DNA of 64,000 nt from Cinnamomum chago (taxonomy: Eukaryota > Streptophyta > Magnoliopsida > Laurales > Lauraceae), in contig CP142458.1 in the NCBI GenBank assembly GCA_038049695.1, positions 59,429,501 through 59,493,500 on the forward strand. Direction: 5' to 3'. The notes beneath the pieces were generated by a model. It saw only the letters and a list, made by a program, of their open reading frames with translations. It made no database searches and had not been told where the DNA came from. How positions within the stretch are numbered: the stretch's first letter is position 1; every line of letters starts with the position of its first letter. Made by a program: the position numbers and the translations under genes. Below are positions 1 through 12,109 of the stretch, one piece after another.

Positions 1-371
1 TCGCACGTACACGTGGGCCAAAGCGGACAATTTCATGCTAAGTTGGGCAGGGCTGTGACAGTTGGTATCAGAGCCGAGGACGACTCTATTTCTAGTGGGG
101 GAGAATGTGAAATCCTGGTCCGGGCGGTACTCTTAACCACGGGGCGTAGCGTGTCAACAACGGGCTTCAAACGATCAGTCTCCGTTAGCCCGCATCGAAA
201 ATATCCAAGTCTTAACCATGGCTTATAAGTCAAACCCTGTATTAATGTAGCATGAAGTCTTCTACAATTGTGCGGCTCCAAAAATCGTAAAAACTTCAAA
301 GTTAAGCGTGCTCAGGTGGGAGCAGTACTAGGATGGGTGACCTCCTGGTTAGTCCTTGAGTTGGGCGGGGT
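1..371 (+). mobile_element. Cassandra-type TRIM retrotransposon (5' LTR truncated by window edge)
   Basis: Bases 1-60 are the end of a 5' LTR (closing TGTGACA). A primer-binding site complementary to initiator-Met tRNA (TGGTATCAGAGCC) follows at 63-75, then a 30-bp interior and a polypurine tract (GTGGGGGAGAA, 95-105). The 3' LTR starts at 106 (TGTGAAATCC) and contains 5S rRNA-like sequence. There is no coding capacity. This layout is diagnostic of Cassandra. The 3' LTR lacks about 40 bp near its end and its terminal CTGTGACA; the copy at 35855 shares the same defect. Confidence 0.85.
300..358 (+). other. 5S rRNA-derived block in Cassandra LTR
   Basis: The stretch contains AGTTAAGCGTGCT, AGTACTAGGATGGGTGACC and CTCCTGG, matching the box A, intermediate element and box C region of plant 5S rRNA. 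It is a retroelement-borne relative covering only the 3' half of 5S RNA. It is not a functional rRNA gene. Confidence 0.85.
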
Positions 372-733
372 AAATGCGACAAAAAAATTTCGTCTCTATT
401 TCTTATATTTATGACAAAATATTTGTCTCGAATTTCTTCCTTTAATGACAAAATATTTTGTCACTAATTACTTACAAGTATGTTTCCAACATAGTGTATT
501 GGAGACGGAAAAAAAATTACTTGTTTCCAACAGTGTATTGGAGACAAAAAAAATCGTCACCAATTTATCTTTTTCAGTGACGAATTTTTTTTCGTCTCCA
601 ATACCTTTTAGCAACAAGGCTTTGGCAACGAAATGGGTGACGAAAAATTTTCGTCTAAATTAGTTTTGGTGACGAAATATGTACATTTTGGGACAAATTT
701 GTGTCGTCCTTAACCCCCAAATTTCTTGTAGTG

Positions 734-3700
734 TCCAGAAGGTACAGACGAAACACCAAGTTAGAGAGCTCGGACAGCTCCAGCTCGGTCATCACCAGCT
801 CGGACAGCTCCAGCTCGGTTAACTCCAGTTCGGACAGCTCCAGTTCGGTTTCAACACCAGCTCGGACAGCTCCAGCTCGGATAGCTCCAGTTCGGTCAGC
901 TCCAGCTCGGTTACAGAACCAGCTATGTAAGTCCTTAAATAGTTAAGGCACACTTTGTTACAGAACTCGGTGTCCGCTGCGGCTCAGTTACAGAACCGGC
1001 TAAGCGACGAGCTCGGTTACAGAACCAGCTATGTAAGTCCTTAAATAGTTAAGGCACACCTTGTTACAGAACTCGGTGTCCTCTGCAGTTCGGTTACAGA
1101 ACCGGCTAAGCAACGAGCTCGGTTAGGGATGACATTTTTAACCCGCCCCGCCCCGTACGAGTTTTCCCCGCCTCGACTCTTAGACGGGGTGGGGACGGGG
1201 CAGAAATCTATACCCCGAATCTGGGGCGGGGCGGGGATGGGTATGGTTCTTGCCCAGCCCCGAAATACCGCCCCGTAACCCACCCCGAAATACTGCCCCA
1301 TGCCCGGCCCCGAAATACCAGTACCCCATGCCCCGCCCCGTAACCCGCCCCGAAATTAATAATCCTCTAAAATATATATATTAGATTTCTTTTATAATAA
1401 ATAAAAATATTTATATGTAAATGTATATATTGATTTTATGTTGTTATTAAGGGTTAAGTAGATTGATTGAAGACTTTTTTTAAAGTTAAACATGTAATTG
1501 AATGAGACATTATAAAAGCATATAATATGATCTCATTCCCTCTAATTCAAATTTAATGAAGTTAAAGTTGTTAAAAAATCTATCTAAGCTTATTTTACTT
1601 TAATCATATATAATGTTAAATTGTGACAAGATAAATCATATTAAATAAAACGAATATAAATATATAATAGAATGATGGATCATGCTTTAATAGCAAAGTA
1701 AATTATAGTAACTTATAATAGCAAAGTAAATTAGAGTTAGTAACTTAATATGATTCTAATCATACTAACAACACTATAAATTATACTAATTTTAATTATA
1801 TGTAATCAACCTCTTTATTAGTAAGTGGAGTTCATTGGTCTTAAAGTGAGGTTCCTGCCAAATCAATGAGATTTAATGATATTGACCATCAACTATTAAT
1901 AATTTTGACTCGACTTGATCCTCGTTAAGATCTTCCAATCTTTTTCTTACCTGTGGTTGGTATGCATATGGTTGGGGCCCACCGCCCACACCATGGAAAG
2001 TTGGGTAAGCTTGTTGAGGGAAAATTGGAACATATATCATGTAGTCAGTTCAATACCATAAATGGAGTGAAACCATGTATTGATGGAGTTCATGATATTT
2101 TAGAAAGATATTGTCTTTTTTTATAAAGAATGTCTCAAAGCATATATGATATTTTCAAGTGTATATTAGTGGCTTTCATGGGCTTAGAGAAAATCTTATA
2201 AGAATAAATCTCACTTTAAATAGGTAAAATTTCAGGAAAAGGAAAATTTATATTATTAATATTAGATAATTGTAAAAAATTTAAACAATCTAATAGTGCC
2301 CCACACTTATAAAATATTTATGTAATCAACCTCTTTATTAGTGAGTGGAGTTCAATACCAGAAATGAAGTGAAACCATGTATTGATGGAGTTCATGATAT
2401 TTTAGAGAGATATTGTCTTTTTTATAAAGAATGTCTCAAAGCATATATGATATTTTCAAGTGTATGTTAGTGGCCTTCAAGGGCTTAGAGAAAATCTTAT
2501 AAGAATTATTGTTAGTAACTTAGGTAAATTATAGTTAGTAACTTAATATGATTCTAATCATACTAACAACACTATAAATTATACTAATGTTAATTATATG
2601 TAATCAACATCTTTATTAGTGAGTGGAGTTCAATACTAGAAATGAAGTGAAACCATGTATTGATGGAGTTCATGATATTTTAGAGAGATATTGTCTTTTT
2701 TATAAAGAATGTCTCAAAGCATATATGATATTTTCAAGTGTATGTTAGTGGCCTTCAAGGGCTTAGAGAAAATCTTATAAGAATAAATCTCGCTTTAAAT
2801 AGGTAAAATTTCAGGAAAAAGAAAATTTATATTATTAATATTAGATAATTTTAAAAAATTTAAACAATCTAATAGTGCCCCACACTTATAAAATATTTAT
2901 GCGGGGAGATCTTTTTATTATATTTTGGGAGTTTTTTTTTAATATTATTAAAGGCATAGAGACAACATAGATGAATCATTCATGTGTTTTTTACCATGTA
3001 AAATAAATTAATTTACCTTTTTTATTATAGTCAATTCAAAATTAATTTATTATATTTATGATTATACCACATCGGGGCGGGGAGCCCCGCGGGGCATGTC
3101 GAGGCGGGGACGGGGTATGTAACATACCCCGAATTACGGGGCGGGGCGGGTTCGGGGCGGGGACAGGGAGGTTCGGGGCGGGGACGGGGCAACCCAATTC
3201 CGGCCCCGCCCCACCCCGTTGCCATCCCTAAGCTCGGTTACAAAACCAACTATGTAAGTCCTTAAATAGTTAAGGCACACCTTGTTACAGAACTCGGTGT
3301 CCGCTACCAGCACGGTCAACTCTAGCTCAGTCAACACCAGCTCGGACAGCTCCAGTTCGGTTTCAACACCAGCTCGGACAGCTCCAGCTCGGTCAACACC
3401 GGCTCGGCGGCACGATCCTCTACTGTCGGCCTCGATGGCACGATCCTATACTGTCATCCTCGACGGCACGATCTTCTACCATCATCCTCGGCGGCACGAT
3501 CCTCTACCATCATCCTCGCTGCAACTATCAGCAGTTCAGCGACTACGCCACACTGATGAGATCGCCTTCGGGTCGGTTTTTACACCACCCAGGCGTGAAG
3601 CCTTACGGCCACTGATGAGATCGCCTTCGGGTCGGTTTTTACACCACCCAGGCGTGAAGCCTTACGACCACTGATGAGATCGCCTTGGGGTTGGTTTCTC

Positions 3701-4081
3701 TACCACCACCCAGACGTGGCAGCTCCATCTCGGTTTCAACACCAGCTCGGACAGCTCCAGCTCGGTCAGCACCGGCTCGGCGGCACGATCCTCTACCGTC
3801 GGCCTCGGTGGCACGATCCTCTACCGTCATCATCGACGGCACGATCCTCTACCATCATCCTCGGCGGCACAATCCTCTACCATCAGCCTCGCTAGCAGCA
3901 CCAGCTCGCTCAACAGTTTTAGCTCGGTGGCATCACCAGCAATTTCAGTCAGAACGATCGCACGTCGCCAACCGACACCAAGATCTAATTATCTGCGCTC
4001 AAAAGTGTTCAGAAAGCCCTCTCATCTTAGCTTCCGACTTCAAAGAGTTAGGACTTAATAAGTCAGAAGCTGGGGGGCTAT
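734..4081 (+). mobile_element. Ty3/gypsy-like element, 3' internal region rich in tandem repeats
   Basis: This non-coding stretch ends in a polypurine tract (GAAGCTGGGGGGCTAT, to 4081) directly before an LTR. It is made of tandem repeats: about 30-bp AGCTCGGACAGCTCCAG units (760-915 and 3330-3400); about 106-bp units with GTTACAGAACCAGCTATG (two copies at 908-1120, a third resuming at 3232); 60-bp GATGAGATCGCCTTCGGGT units (3 copies, 3553-3715); and 30-bp CGGCACGATCCTCTACC units (3408-3890). Minisatellites between pol and the 3' LTR are known in the Tat/Ogre lineage, so that lineage is inferred. No pol is visible; it would lie left of the window. Confidence 0.6.
1124..3230. mobile_element. 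hAT-type DNA transposon, non-autonomous, GC-rich ends
   Basis: The terminal inverted repeats are TAGGGATGACA on the left and TAGGGATGGCA (reverse complement) on the right. They are flanked by a perfect 8-bp duplication AGCTCGGT (1116-1123 and 3231-3238), the hAT hallmark. About 200-bp ends rich in GGGGCGGGG surround an AT-rich core without transposase. The core carries three copies of a roughly 170-bp segment containing GAGTGAAACCATGTATTG (about 2044, 2347 and 2626). Short ORFs in the GC-rich ends are composition artefacts. Confidence 0.9.
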
Positions 4082-5008
4082 TGTGTGGGGATAATTTCAC
4101 AATACCCACCGTGCTCAGCTCCGGTAAAAGTACCAGTTCGGCACCTCGGCTCAACCCATCTCGCCCTAACAATACTAGGCGAAATTAGGTTTCCGTAGTC
4201 AAATCACGAACAGAACCCCATTCTGGAAAGGAAACGGCGAGATCTTCAAGATCCATTCCTACGCAGTGGACTTCTTGTTTTTAGGCCGAATTCCATCATT
4301 TAGGCCTCGAAAAAGGCACTTCGGCCAGACAGCCACTTCGACCAGATAGCTCACCTCGGCCAGACAGCTCATCTCGGCCCAGTACTTCATCTCGGCCCAG
4401 TACTTTACCTCGGCCAGACTCTTCCATCTCGGCCAGATAGCCCACCTCGGCCAGACAGCTCATCTCGGCCAAGTACTTCACCTCGGCCAGACTGTTCATC
4501 TCAGCCAAGTAGATAACAAGACAGCCACGCTGCAGTACGAGCTAACAGACAGGATGAGCGCCCAACGGTCACATCCACCAGAGATCGAGGTATGGGCAGA
4601 TGGGACATCTACTTTTCACCTACCTCCACTGAGGAAGCTTCCGATTGGACTTCTCTCCCTACATATACAGGCAAGAGGTAAAACCCAAGGGAGGGGTCAT
4701 GGAGGCTCACACACAGTGCAGGGACCTCCCTTACTCTGAGCTCTCTCTTCTTCTCCACCTCACTCCACCATTTGTTCAGTGCCAGCACTAACTCAGGCGT
4801 CGGAGGGCCTTGCGCTGCCAGCAGCCAGGGTCCCTGACCGTTGCTTCTCCTCTCTTTTCCAGGTTCCAGGCGTCTGATCCTTCTCCCAAGCTTCCAACAG
4901 CTCCACATCATCTGAGCCCCTCCCTGAAACGGATAACTCTCTCCAACTGTTTGGATAAGTCCTCAAAGGCACCCCCTAATCTTGTGAGTGGTATTTTTTG
5001 CACTTACA
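4082..5008 (+). mobile_element. 3' LTR of the gypsy-like element
   Basis: The LTR starts TGTGTGGGGATAATTTCACA right after the polypurine tract and ends CACTTACA. The right boundary is confirmed because homology to the exon 2 of the neighbouring BAHD gene starts abruptly at 5009. A 20-bp tandem array of the type CTCGGCCAGACAGCTCATCT lies at 4310-4510. The 5' LTR and the other copy of the target duplication lie left of the window. Confidence 0.75.
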
Positions 5009-5545
5009 CCATGAATTCATCATCTAATTCTCATGTATTCATGAACTCTGGCAAGAGACAAATCTCCGAATCCACACAACCTCCTCCTTCACGTCCTGGA
5101 TATGAGGTCACCTTCCCATCAAACTTGTTCGCATATCGGCTGCAAACTGCCACAGGCCTCCCCCAACCAAAGTCATTCCCATAAATGTCGAATCTCGGAG
5201 AGCTCCCCATCATCATACTCCAACCATCAAACCTGCTCAGACGATTCAAAACAGGAGCCTTCACCCATGCATCCAAGGTCCCACGGACAACAGCATCTGT
5301 GTGGGTAGCCACGGATTGGTGCGGCAACCATCCAACCCATCCAAGATGATTGGAAAGTAGTTGGGCCACTGTGGTTGTGGCGGTCAGTGTTTGTATGCAA
5401 TTGCCAAAGTAGTGAGGAGGTAAGGGAGGTTGTAACCTTGATCGGTTTCCGGCCGCCTATCGGCAATTGGTCATTTGGTCGGATGACAATTTCCGTGCCC
5501 TAGTAGTGATTGATCTCCACACCAGCGCGCACAAGGCCTAAAAGT
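5009..5545 (-). pseudogene. BAHD acyltransferase exon 2 pseudogene
   Basis: Reverse-strand translation matches the second exon of the intact gene at 6896-7450, including DFGWGRP, a GWSMMMGSSPRF segment and LLPEFMN near the C-terminus. The reading frame is broken: the 3' half (5031-5369) and 5' half (5227-5466) lie in different frames, so at least one frameshift is present. The 5' edge retains an acceptor-like CTACTTTTAG. The C-terminal end is cut off exactly at the LTR boundary (5008/5009), so the gypsy-like element inserted in this copy. Exon 1 is absent. It is a tandem-duplicate relic of the adjacent gene. Confidence 0.85.
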
Positions 5546-6895
5546 AGCATGGAGGTCAATGGACATGTTATTATTCATTACTGAAAGTAAAAAAGAAAGG
5601 ATGTCAAAGTTGTTTTTGGATCTAAGAGAGATTTATATGAAACTTTTTGGACTCAAGAGTTAACTAATATGTTATTTTGACTTTAGCTGAGGGGAGTCCA
5701 CATCACCTGATTTCAGGTTTAAGGCCAAGTGCCCTGCCTCCCCAGCTATATAAGTTGAATTATATTGAGTGGCAGGGGTTGAGATTACTGATCTTCCCTA
5801 CCTACCCAACTCCAAACTTTTCGCTCAAGTTTGGTCCTTCTTACATTCTGGTTAAGTTTGGGTAGGCACTTTTGACTTGCTTAAAATATAGGTTGATGTG
5901 GTTCTAATAGATCTATAGCTTTGGGGTTTCAACCATAATAATAGATCTTAAAATTTAAAATAAACAATGGGCCCCCGCTGGAATTTATTCACTTGCCCAC
6001 AGTGCATATGAGCACCGTGTATCTGGAACATCTAATACATGGGGCACACCTCTGAAGTCCATCTTAGATGGTCCTAACTCATGGTGCGCGGGGTTGGAGC
6101 CAAATAGATAGTTGGATTTTGTGACCCAAAATTTCCATGTGAGTTTTAGAAATGGGCCCCAAATTCTCATGTGGGCTTTGGAGGTGGACTTAAGATAGGT
6201 TAGCAAAACTTGAATATAAAAACTTAATTAGTAATTTCCATCACAAAAAAGAAAGAAAAATAAAATTTAAATAAAATATTTATAATAATATTAAAACATA
6301 AAAAATGCCTAATTTAGGATCCTCGCTTTAGGCCACGAATTGTCTCGAGGGGGCCCTAGTAATAATAATTCATTGAAGGTGACATGTGACAGCTCCTCAG
6401 TTCCTTCTTCGTTCTTATAAGGTACCACACTACCACCTAACATCTGAGATGGGATAGCAGGCCCTGGTTTCCAATATTAGTAATAATAATTCATAGAAGG
6501 TGACATGCGACAGCTCCTCAGTTCCTTCTTCATTCTTATAAGGTACCACACTACCACCTAACATCTGAGATGGGATGGATTGAATTATTCATTGAAGGTG
6601 CCAATTTATCAAGATACAAAAGTTTCTTGAGCCACATATTTTATGCAAGAATGGAGAAATCCTCACTTTTATCAGTTTAAAATTCGTCATGTAATATATG
6701 AGTATTAATTAAGTAAAAAAAAAAAAAAAACTATTCCTTGATAGGCACATTACAGAGACAGTATAGAGACATGTCATAACACATTAGACATTATATGGAG
6801 AGATATACAAACCCGTTAAAATATTATTAAGAAAATAAAAAATCAATTCATTGGATACATTACACAATGTCTGAATCCACTCACCCAAAGCAAAG
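5546..6895. other. Intergenic, with a 120-bp tandem duplication
   Basis: No coding signal was found. Two copies of a roughly 100-bp segment (starting at 6358 and 6477, each with GACAGCTCCTCAGTTCCTTC and GGTACCACACTACCACCTAA) lie about 119 bp apart. An A-run of 15-16 bases lies near 6716-6731. The rest is AT-rich non-coding DNA and the 3' flank of the BAHD gene. Confidence 0.6.
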
Positions 6896-8933
6896 CTATA
6901 ATGACACAGAGTGGGAGACCGCATCCATGAATTCATTATCTAATTCCAAGGCATTCATACACTCTGGTAAGAGACAAATCTCTGAATCCACGCGCCCTCC
7001 TCCTTCACATCCTGGGTATGAAATCACCTTCCCAACAAAATGGTTCGCGTGGCCACTGCGAATTGCCACAGGCCTCCCCCAACCAAAGTCATTCCCATAC
7101 ATGTTGAATCTTGGAGAGCTTCCTATGGTCAAATTCCAAGGGTCAGACTTGCTCAGATAAAATATATTTGGAGCCCTCACCCGTGCCTCCAAGGTCCCAC
7201 GCACGGCAGCATCTGTGTGGGCTGTCACCGCTTGGTGCAGCAGCCATGCGGCCCACCTAAGATCATGGAAAAGAAGCTGGGAAGCTGTGGTTGTCGCAGC
7301 CACTGCTTGAATGCAATTGCCAAAGTAGTGAGGAGATAAGGGGGGCTCCAATCTTGATCGGTTTTGGATGGCGAGCCGGCAGTTGGTGGTCTGATCAGGT
7401 GGCAGTTTTCGCGCCCGAGTGACTGATCTCCAAACCAGTGCAGACAATGACTGAAAGTAGTAAGGATGTCAATGCGTATCTAATTATCCAAATATTTGAA
7501 AACAATTGAAATAGTCTAAAACTTGTTTTCCATATAGGTTTAAAATTAAAAAAATTCACTTTCAGAATGACTTATTTCCCTTATTGGATTAGGAGTTTTG
7601 GGAACTAGAATGGACCAGTTTGTATTTAGAATAAAGTCGTCATCACTTGGGTTAGATTAGGATTAATCTGCATATCTAAACACATTCAAATAACTTTGAA
7701 ATCCAATAATTTCGTGCCTAGGATAAACTCTTTTATATGGAATGAGTCAAGCTTGTGTTGGGCTTCTTCTTTTCTTTTCTTTTTTTTTTTCTAGGAATTG
7801 GGCTATTGGTCCTATAGTGATACATTAACTTAGATGACCAAGGGACCGATCCTATGTGTAAAACTAAAAACATGATGATCTTATATAGGATTCTCATTTC
7901 CTATATGAAGGGCCAGAAAGCATGATTCATTTCAATGGCAGAAATCCTAATCGGCAGGCTGTGGAATCCTCTCGCTGGAAAAATCCACCCTCATACACTT
8001 AAAACATCCCACCAAAAGTAATTTTATAATAGCACCATAAAACGAACAGTAAAAACCTAGAAACCGAGTTCTAAGCAATACCTGAAAGGATGAGATCTCG
8101 TTGGAGTTGCACTGCTCGTTCGCTTTCGCTTTGAGCCGTGCAATGGACTCTGGCGCGAAATGAAATATCCTCTTTCTCAACACTGGAGCCATGAATCTCT
8201 CTATAAACTCATCAGCTTTAGAAAATGGAAGGCAGACCAGAGAAGGATCGATATCCCCAAACCATCTCTGTGTAATTGGGGGGTTTGAAATACAATTACT
8301 TCCTTCTTCTCCTCTTCTTGCAATCTCAGACCACGCATTGACGAAATGCCAGAAAGAAGTCCCATCTACGACGGCGTGATTGATAGAGCAACCGATAAAG
8401 ATACCATCGACAAGCTCGGTCACCTGCACTGCAAGCAAAGGTATGGAGTGGCCGTCGTAATTAACTGCCCCATTCAAGGCGAAGAAGGATTCTACGATCT
8501 GGGGTTCATTGATCGGATGGAGAATGTCTGAAACTGCTACATCTGCAGCTGCGTGGATAAACTCCACGCCCGCATCATTGCAGTCTATATATACATATAA
8601 AGAAGATGATGATGAATGGTGTGTTTTGAAGCGGCCCGCTAGAGGGAAGAAGTGGACCAGAGCTTGGGATAAGGATTGCTTGAGGAGATGGATGATGGGA
8701 TTTGAAGGATGTTTATGTGAAGAAGGGGTGTAGAAGAGGAGACCCCTTTGGATGTATTGTATCGAGAGAGAGGTTAGGTCCCAAATTGTAAGTTGGCAGC
8801 GTTTGGGTGGTGGGGGGTCTTCCAGATTGCGCCGAGGTGTGACGGTGCATCTTGAGATGTGACGAACTTCAGGTGGAGGCATTGATGTGGCCAAGGCAGT
8901 GAATGGGAGACGATGGTGTCGGTGGTGACTCAT
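6896..8933 (-). CDS. BAHD-family acyltransferase (At3g50280-like), two exons, intact
   Basis: Exon 1 is 8933-8082 and exon 2 is 7450-6896. They are joined at TTTCAG|TCATTG across a 631-bp GT-AG intron (8081-7451), phase 0, giving 468 codons plus TAG. BAHD enzymes move an acyl group from acyl-CoA to an alcohol or amine in the cytosol. The catalytic HXXXD motif is HAVVD (residues 186-190) and the structural motif DFGWG is at 405-409. The N-terminal ISRCTVTP, the WDLTSLSIQYIQRGLLF segment and the exon-2 start SLSALVWRSVTRAR resemble plant 'uncharacterized acetyltransferase At3g50280-like' proteins. The substrate is unknown. Methionine 18 (8882) is the likelier true start (451 aa): family members begin at about that point, and a TATA-like motif lies only about 16 bp upstream of the first ATG. 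Length and both motifs indicate a functional gene, next to its broken duplicate at 5009-5545. Confidence 0.88.
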
Positions 8934-8944
8934 GTCTCCTGGTA

Positions 8945-8956
8945 TATATGGATACT
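8945..8956 (-). promoter_or_regulatory. Putative TATA box of the BAHD gene
   Basis: On the minus strand CCATATATACC precedes the 8933 ATG by about 12-22 bp and the 8882 ATG by about 65 bp. That spacing places a transcription start between the two ATGs and favours the 8882 start codon. This is inferred from spacing only. Confidence 0.45.
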
Positions 8957-11261
8957 AGTTAGGCCCTGCACATGCAAGGCACATGCATCCAAACATACTT
9001 GACATTTTTTATTTTATTTTTGGGATATTTTGTTTGATTTTATTCCAATATACTAAACATCTACCAACCTGGCTAACAAAAATTTGACAGTAATCACAAA
9101 GACACAATATGCAAAAGGCTAAGAACATATGTTTGACATTATTATGTTTTATTTATCTTGTACACGGCTTTGCCTTTTACAGTTTAACATTTACATTGAT
9201 ATAATGTGATTAATTTTCTCTGTGACAAATAATAGAAAATCGGATTATTATTTTTTTATATAAAGAAGGTGTAACGCCCCAATTCCGGATACCGATATAC
9301 TCGTTCGATTTCCCGAAATTGGCGCGCTACTTCCCGGAAAATCCGAGAACTTCCAAGATCGTAGGCCGCAGTGAGGTCCAATTTAAAACTTTTTGACCAA
9401 CATAGTTATAACATTTAATATTGCGGAAGCATAACGATTTAAACAAAGCGGAAGCAATAGGTATTGATAAATATATAAAGTATGAGCAGAACATATGTCT
9501 AATTAAAATGATTCAATGTTAATCAAAGTTATACATTTTCATTCTACCCTTCTCACTACAGAATATCTCTCAAAAACCCAAAATAACAATGTCCCTCAAA
9601 ACCCATGTATAAACTCCTCACCCTCCGGCTCGACATCCGTGTCGGCCGGGCCCCAAGCGTACTCTCCTGCCACGGGTGCCTCCACTAGGCCTAATGCGTC
9701 GTCGGAAATCTCTGGGTCAAGGCCTAAGCACCATAGAATGGGTCAGATCTAAACGATCTGGCAAGATACAGCATACTACTAACATAGCATATATATATCA
9801 AAGAAAATAAAGACGGGTACATAAGTTAAATGAATAGCAAGGGAAAAGAACTAGGCAGTTGTGCATTTAAATCATAAGGAATCAGTATAAATAGAAAACA
9901 TCTAAACTACTACAACAAGGTGGCACATTCACACGAGCTGGAATACCGCGGGATATTATACCGCGGCCCTCCCATACTGAACACAGTCGCGGTGGGGAAT
10001 CTCACCAGGGAATAACTAATCCCGAATATCACTCATCAACTCATCATCTCATAACTCCAGATCGGCACGGTATGGCACCTTGCCGTCTTAACCACACAGC
10101 TCATCATGATAGCTTCACCATACTCAACTAGCTCCTACAGGGGATGATCAGTCCACAGGCTGAGCTTAAATCAACCGAGTGAATGTTCATGCCGACTCGA
10201 GAATAACTCTAAGGTCTGTGTCTGTCTAGGCTTTGCCTTGCGTGAACAAGGTCCTGACAATACCTCTATAAGGTCCACACATCTCAATTCAGTCTCTGGA
10301 TCTCATTCAAGATCCAGGCCCACTCGTTGGATCCATACCAAGGCCCATCAGTACATGGCCTGGTCTAAAACCATCCAAACGAGGCAACCAATCCATCTAC
10401 CACTGACAAACAGTTCCATTATAATCCATATAACTTAACAGTCCAATAGAAACTATCTCTTCAAGCTAAAGGGTTCACATCACCACACTTAGGCCCAATA
10501 AGGGCCCGCCTAGACACAGACACGGGTCAATGATCTCCGAAATCACATCATCGGGTCACCTCTAGATACCCTAGGTTCAGGTCTTCCAATTATGATTAAT
10601 TAACGGTAAACAGCTAAACTAAAGATCTAAGAATGACAGAGTAATAATAATGAAGTATAAACTTCAATCAGAGAATCAACGGGAAAAGCAACGGTCCAAT
10701 CCTAGGTAAATGGGCCACTTTAGGTTCGGGTCTATCTCCGGTAATTCGATCTCTAAACGATGTCATTAATGCCGTAAAATATTGTATTTGGTGCTTAGTT
10801 AGTTAATGGCATCTATGACAACTCTTGGAGGTCGAATCATCTTAGATTATCAACCAAAACTCTAAACAGTGGTCCCCGCGAGTCAAGGTTGAGCCACACC
10901 GTTGACTCGGGCTTAGGACACTGACAAATACTCATTTGGATGGTCAATGGGCCCCACAACTGATCATATCTCCTAAGTGTTGAAAACTGGAACAATCAGG
11001 GTTTTCCAGGTGAACCTGATGTGTTGTGAGCTCGGTTGATTTCCTGGCCGGGAAGATCAACCGAGTGCACCGACAAACCTGAGTCAGGCTTCCTGGATAA
11101 CTTAGATCGTTTCTAAAGGTTTCCAGCGTGTCCGGTCAAACACCTGGCCTGGGTGATTGACCGCATACACCAAAAACCCTAGAAAGATGGATGTCCCAGT
11201 TTTAAACATTTTCTACTGTAAATCCTAAGTATCAGGTCATCTTTTCCATGAAATTTCAGTC

Positions 11262-11785
11262 ACTGAGCTCGGTCCTGCACTGAGCTCGGCCATGCACTGG
11301 TCTCGGCCATGCACTGCACTGCACTGGTCTCGGCCATGTACTGAGCTCGGTCCTGCACTGGTCTCGGCCATGCACTGCACTGTACTGGTCTCGGCCATGT
11401 ACTGCACTGGTCTCGGCCATGCACAGCACTGCACTGGTCTCGGCCATGCACTGCACTGCACTGGTCTCGGCCATGTACTGCACTGGTCTAGGCCATGCAC
11501 TGCACTGCACTGGTCTCGGCCATGTACTGCACTGCACTGGTTTCGGCCATGCACTGCACTGCACTGGTCTCGGCCATGTACTGCACTGGTCTAGGCCATG
11601 CACTGCACTGCACTGGTCTCGGCCATGTACTGCACTGGTCTAGGCCATGCACTGCACTGCACTGGTCTCGGCCATGTACTGAGCTCGGTCCTGCACTGGT
11701 CTCGGCATGCACTGATCTCGGCCATACACTGGTCTCGGCCATACACTGATCTCGGCCATACACTGGTCTCGGCCATGCACTGAGA
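11262..11785. repeat. Minisatellite of CACTGGTCTCGGCCATG units
   Basis: Roughly 20 units combine CTGGTCTCGGCCATG with variable runs of CACTG, giving periods of about 22-37 bp. Variants include TCTAGGCC, GAGCTCGGTCC and GATCTCGG. Open frames in nearly all six phases (HGRDQCSAV-type and LVSAMHCT-type repeats) are by-products of a stop-free repeat and not genes. Confidence 0.9.
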
Positions 11786-12109
11786 CCAGTTTTCAGGTTT
11801 TCTCCATTTCAACCCATTTTTCCACCAAATCACTTCCAATCAATCCCAAACTTCACCAAATCATCTCCAAACATCAAATAACTCTAATGCCCCTTAATTG
11901 ACAACCTTGTGGCCCATTGATCTTCCAAATGGGGGGTGAAACCCCCATCCATCAATGCCAATCCATCCCATAAACAAACAACTAAGCTCAGGTAGAGTTT
12001 CTATGACTAATTAGTGACAATCATGAAATCAAACTACAGAAATCAAAGGAAAGACAACATATATTCTAAGTTAACAGTAAGATGCACTTGCCTCTTTAGC
12101 TTGAGAATT

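Larger units (their letters stand above)
1..733 (-). mobile_element. CACTA (En/Spm) element end, copy A, carrying a Cassandra element
   Basis: The right edge reads AAATTTCTTGTAGTG, the reverse of a CACTA terminal repeat (CACTACAAGAAATTTGGGG). The subterminal part (372-733) is full of GTGACGAAA / TTTCGTC motifs in both orientations, as expected for CACTA transposase-binding repeats. The same sequence, including the junction with the Cassandra element, recurs inverted at 21900-22154 and 35747-35854. The left end lies outside the window. No transposase is visible, so it is non-autonomous. It is inserted in the repeat-rich gypsy-like element that continues at 734. Confidence 0.85.

Noticed and set aside
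300-358. A 5S rRNA gene
   Set aside because: Only the 3' half is present and it sits inside a Cassandra LTR with primer site and polypurine tract.
1041-1301. GC-rich ORFs in the hAT element ends
   Set aside because: They follow from GGGGCGGGG repeats in a transposon terminus.
11237-11839. Many overlapping ORFs with repeats such as HGRDQCSAV on both strands
   Set aside because: They are open only because the minisatellite unit lacks stops in most frames. No start context or homologous protein.
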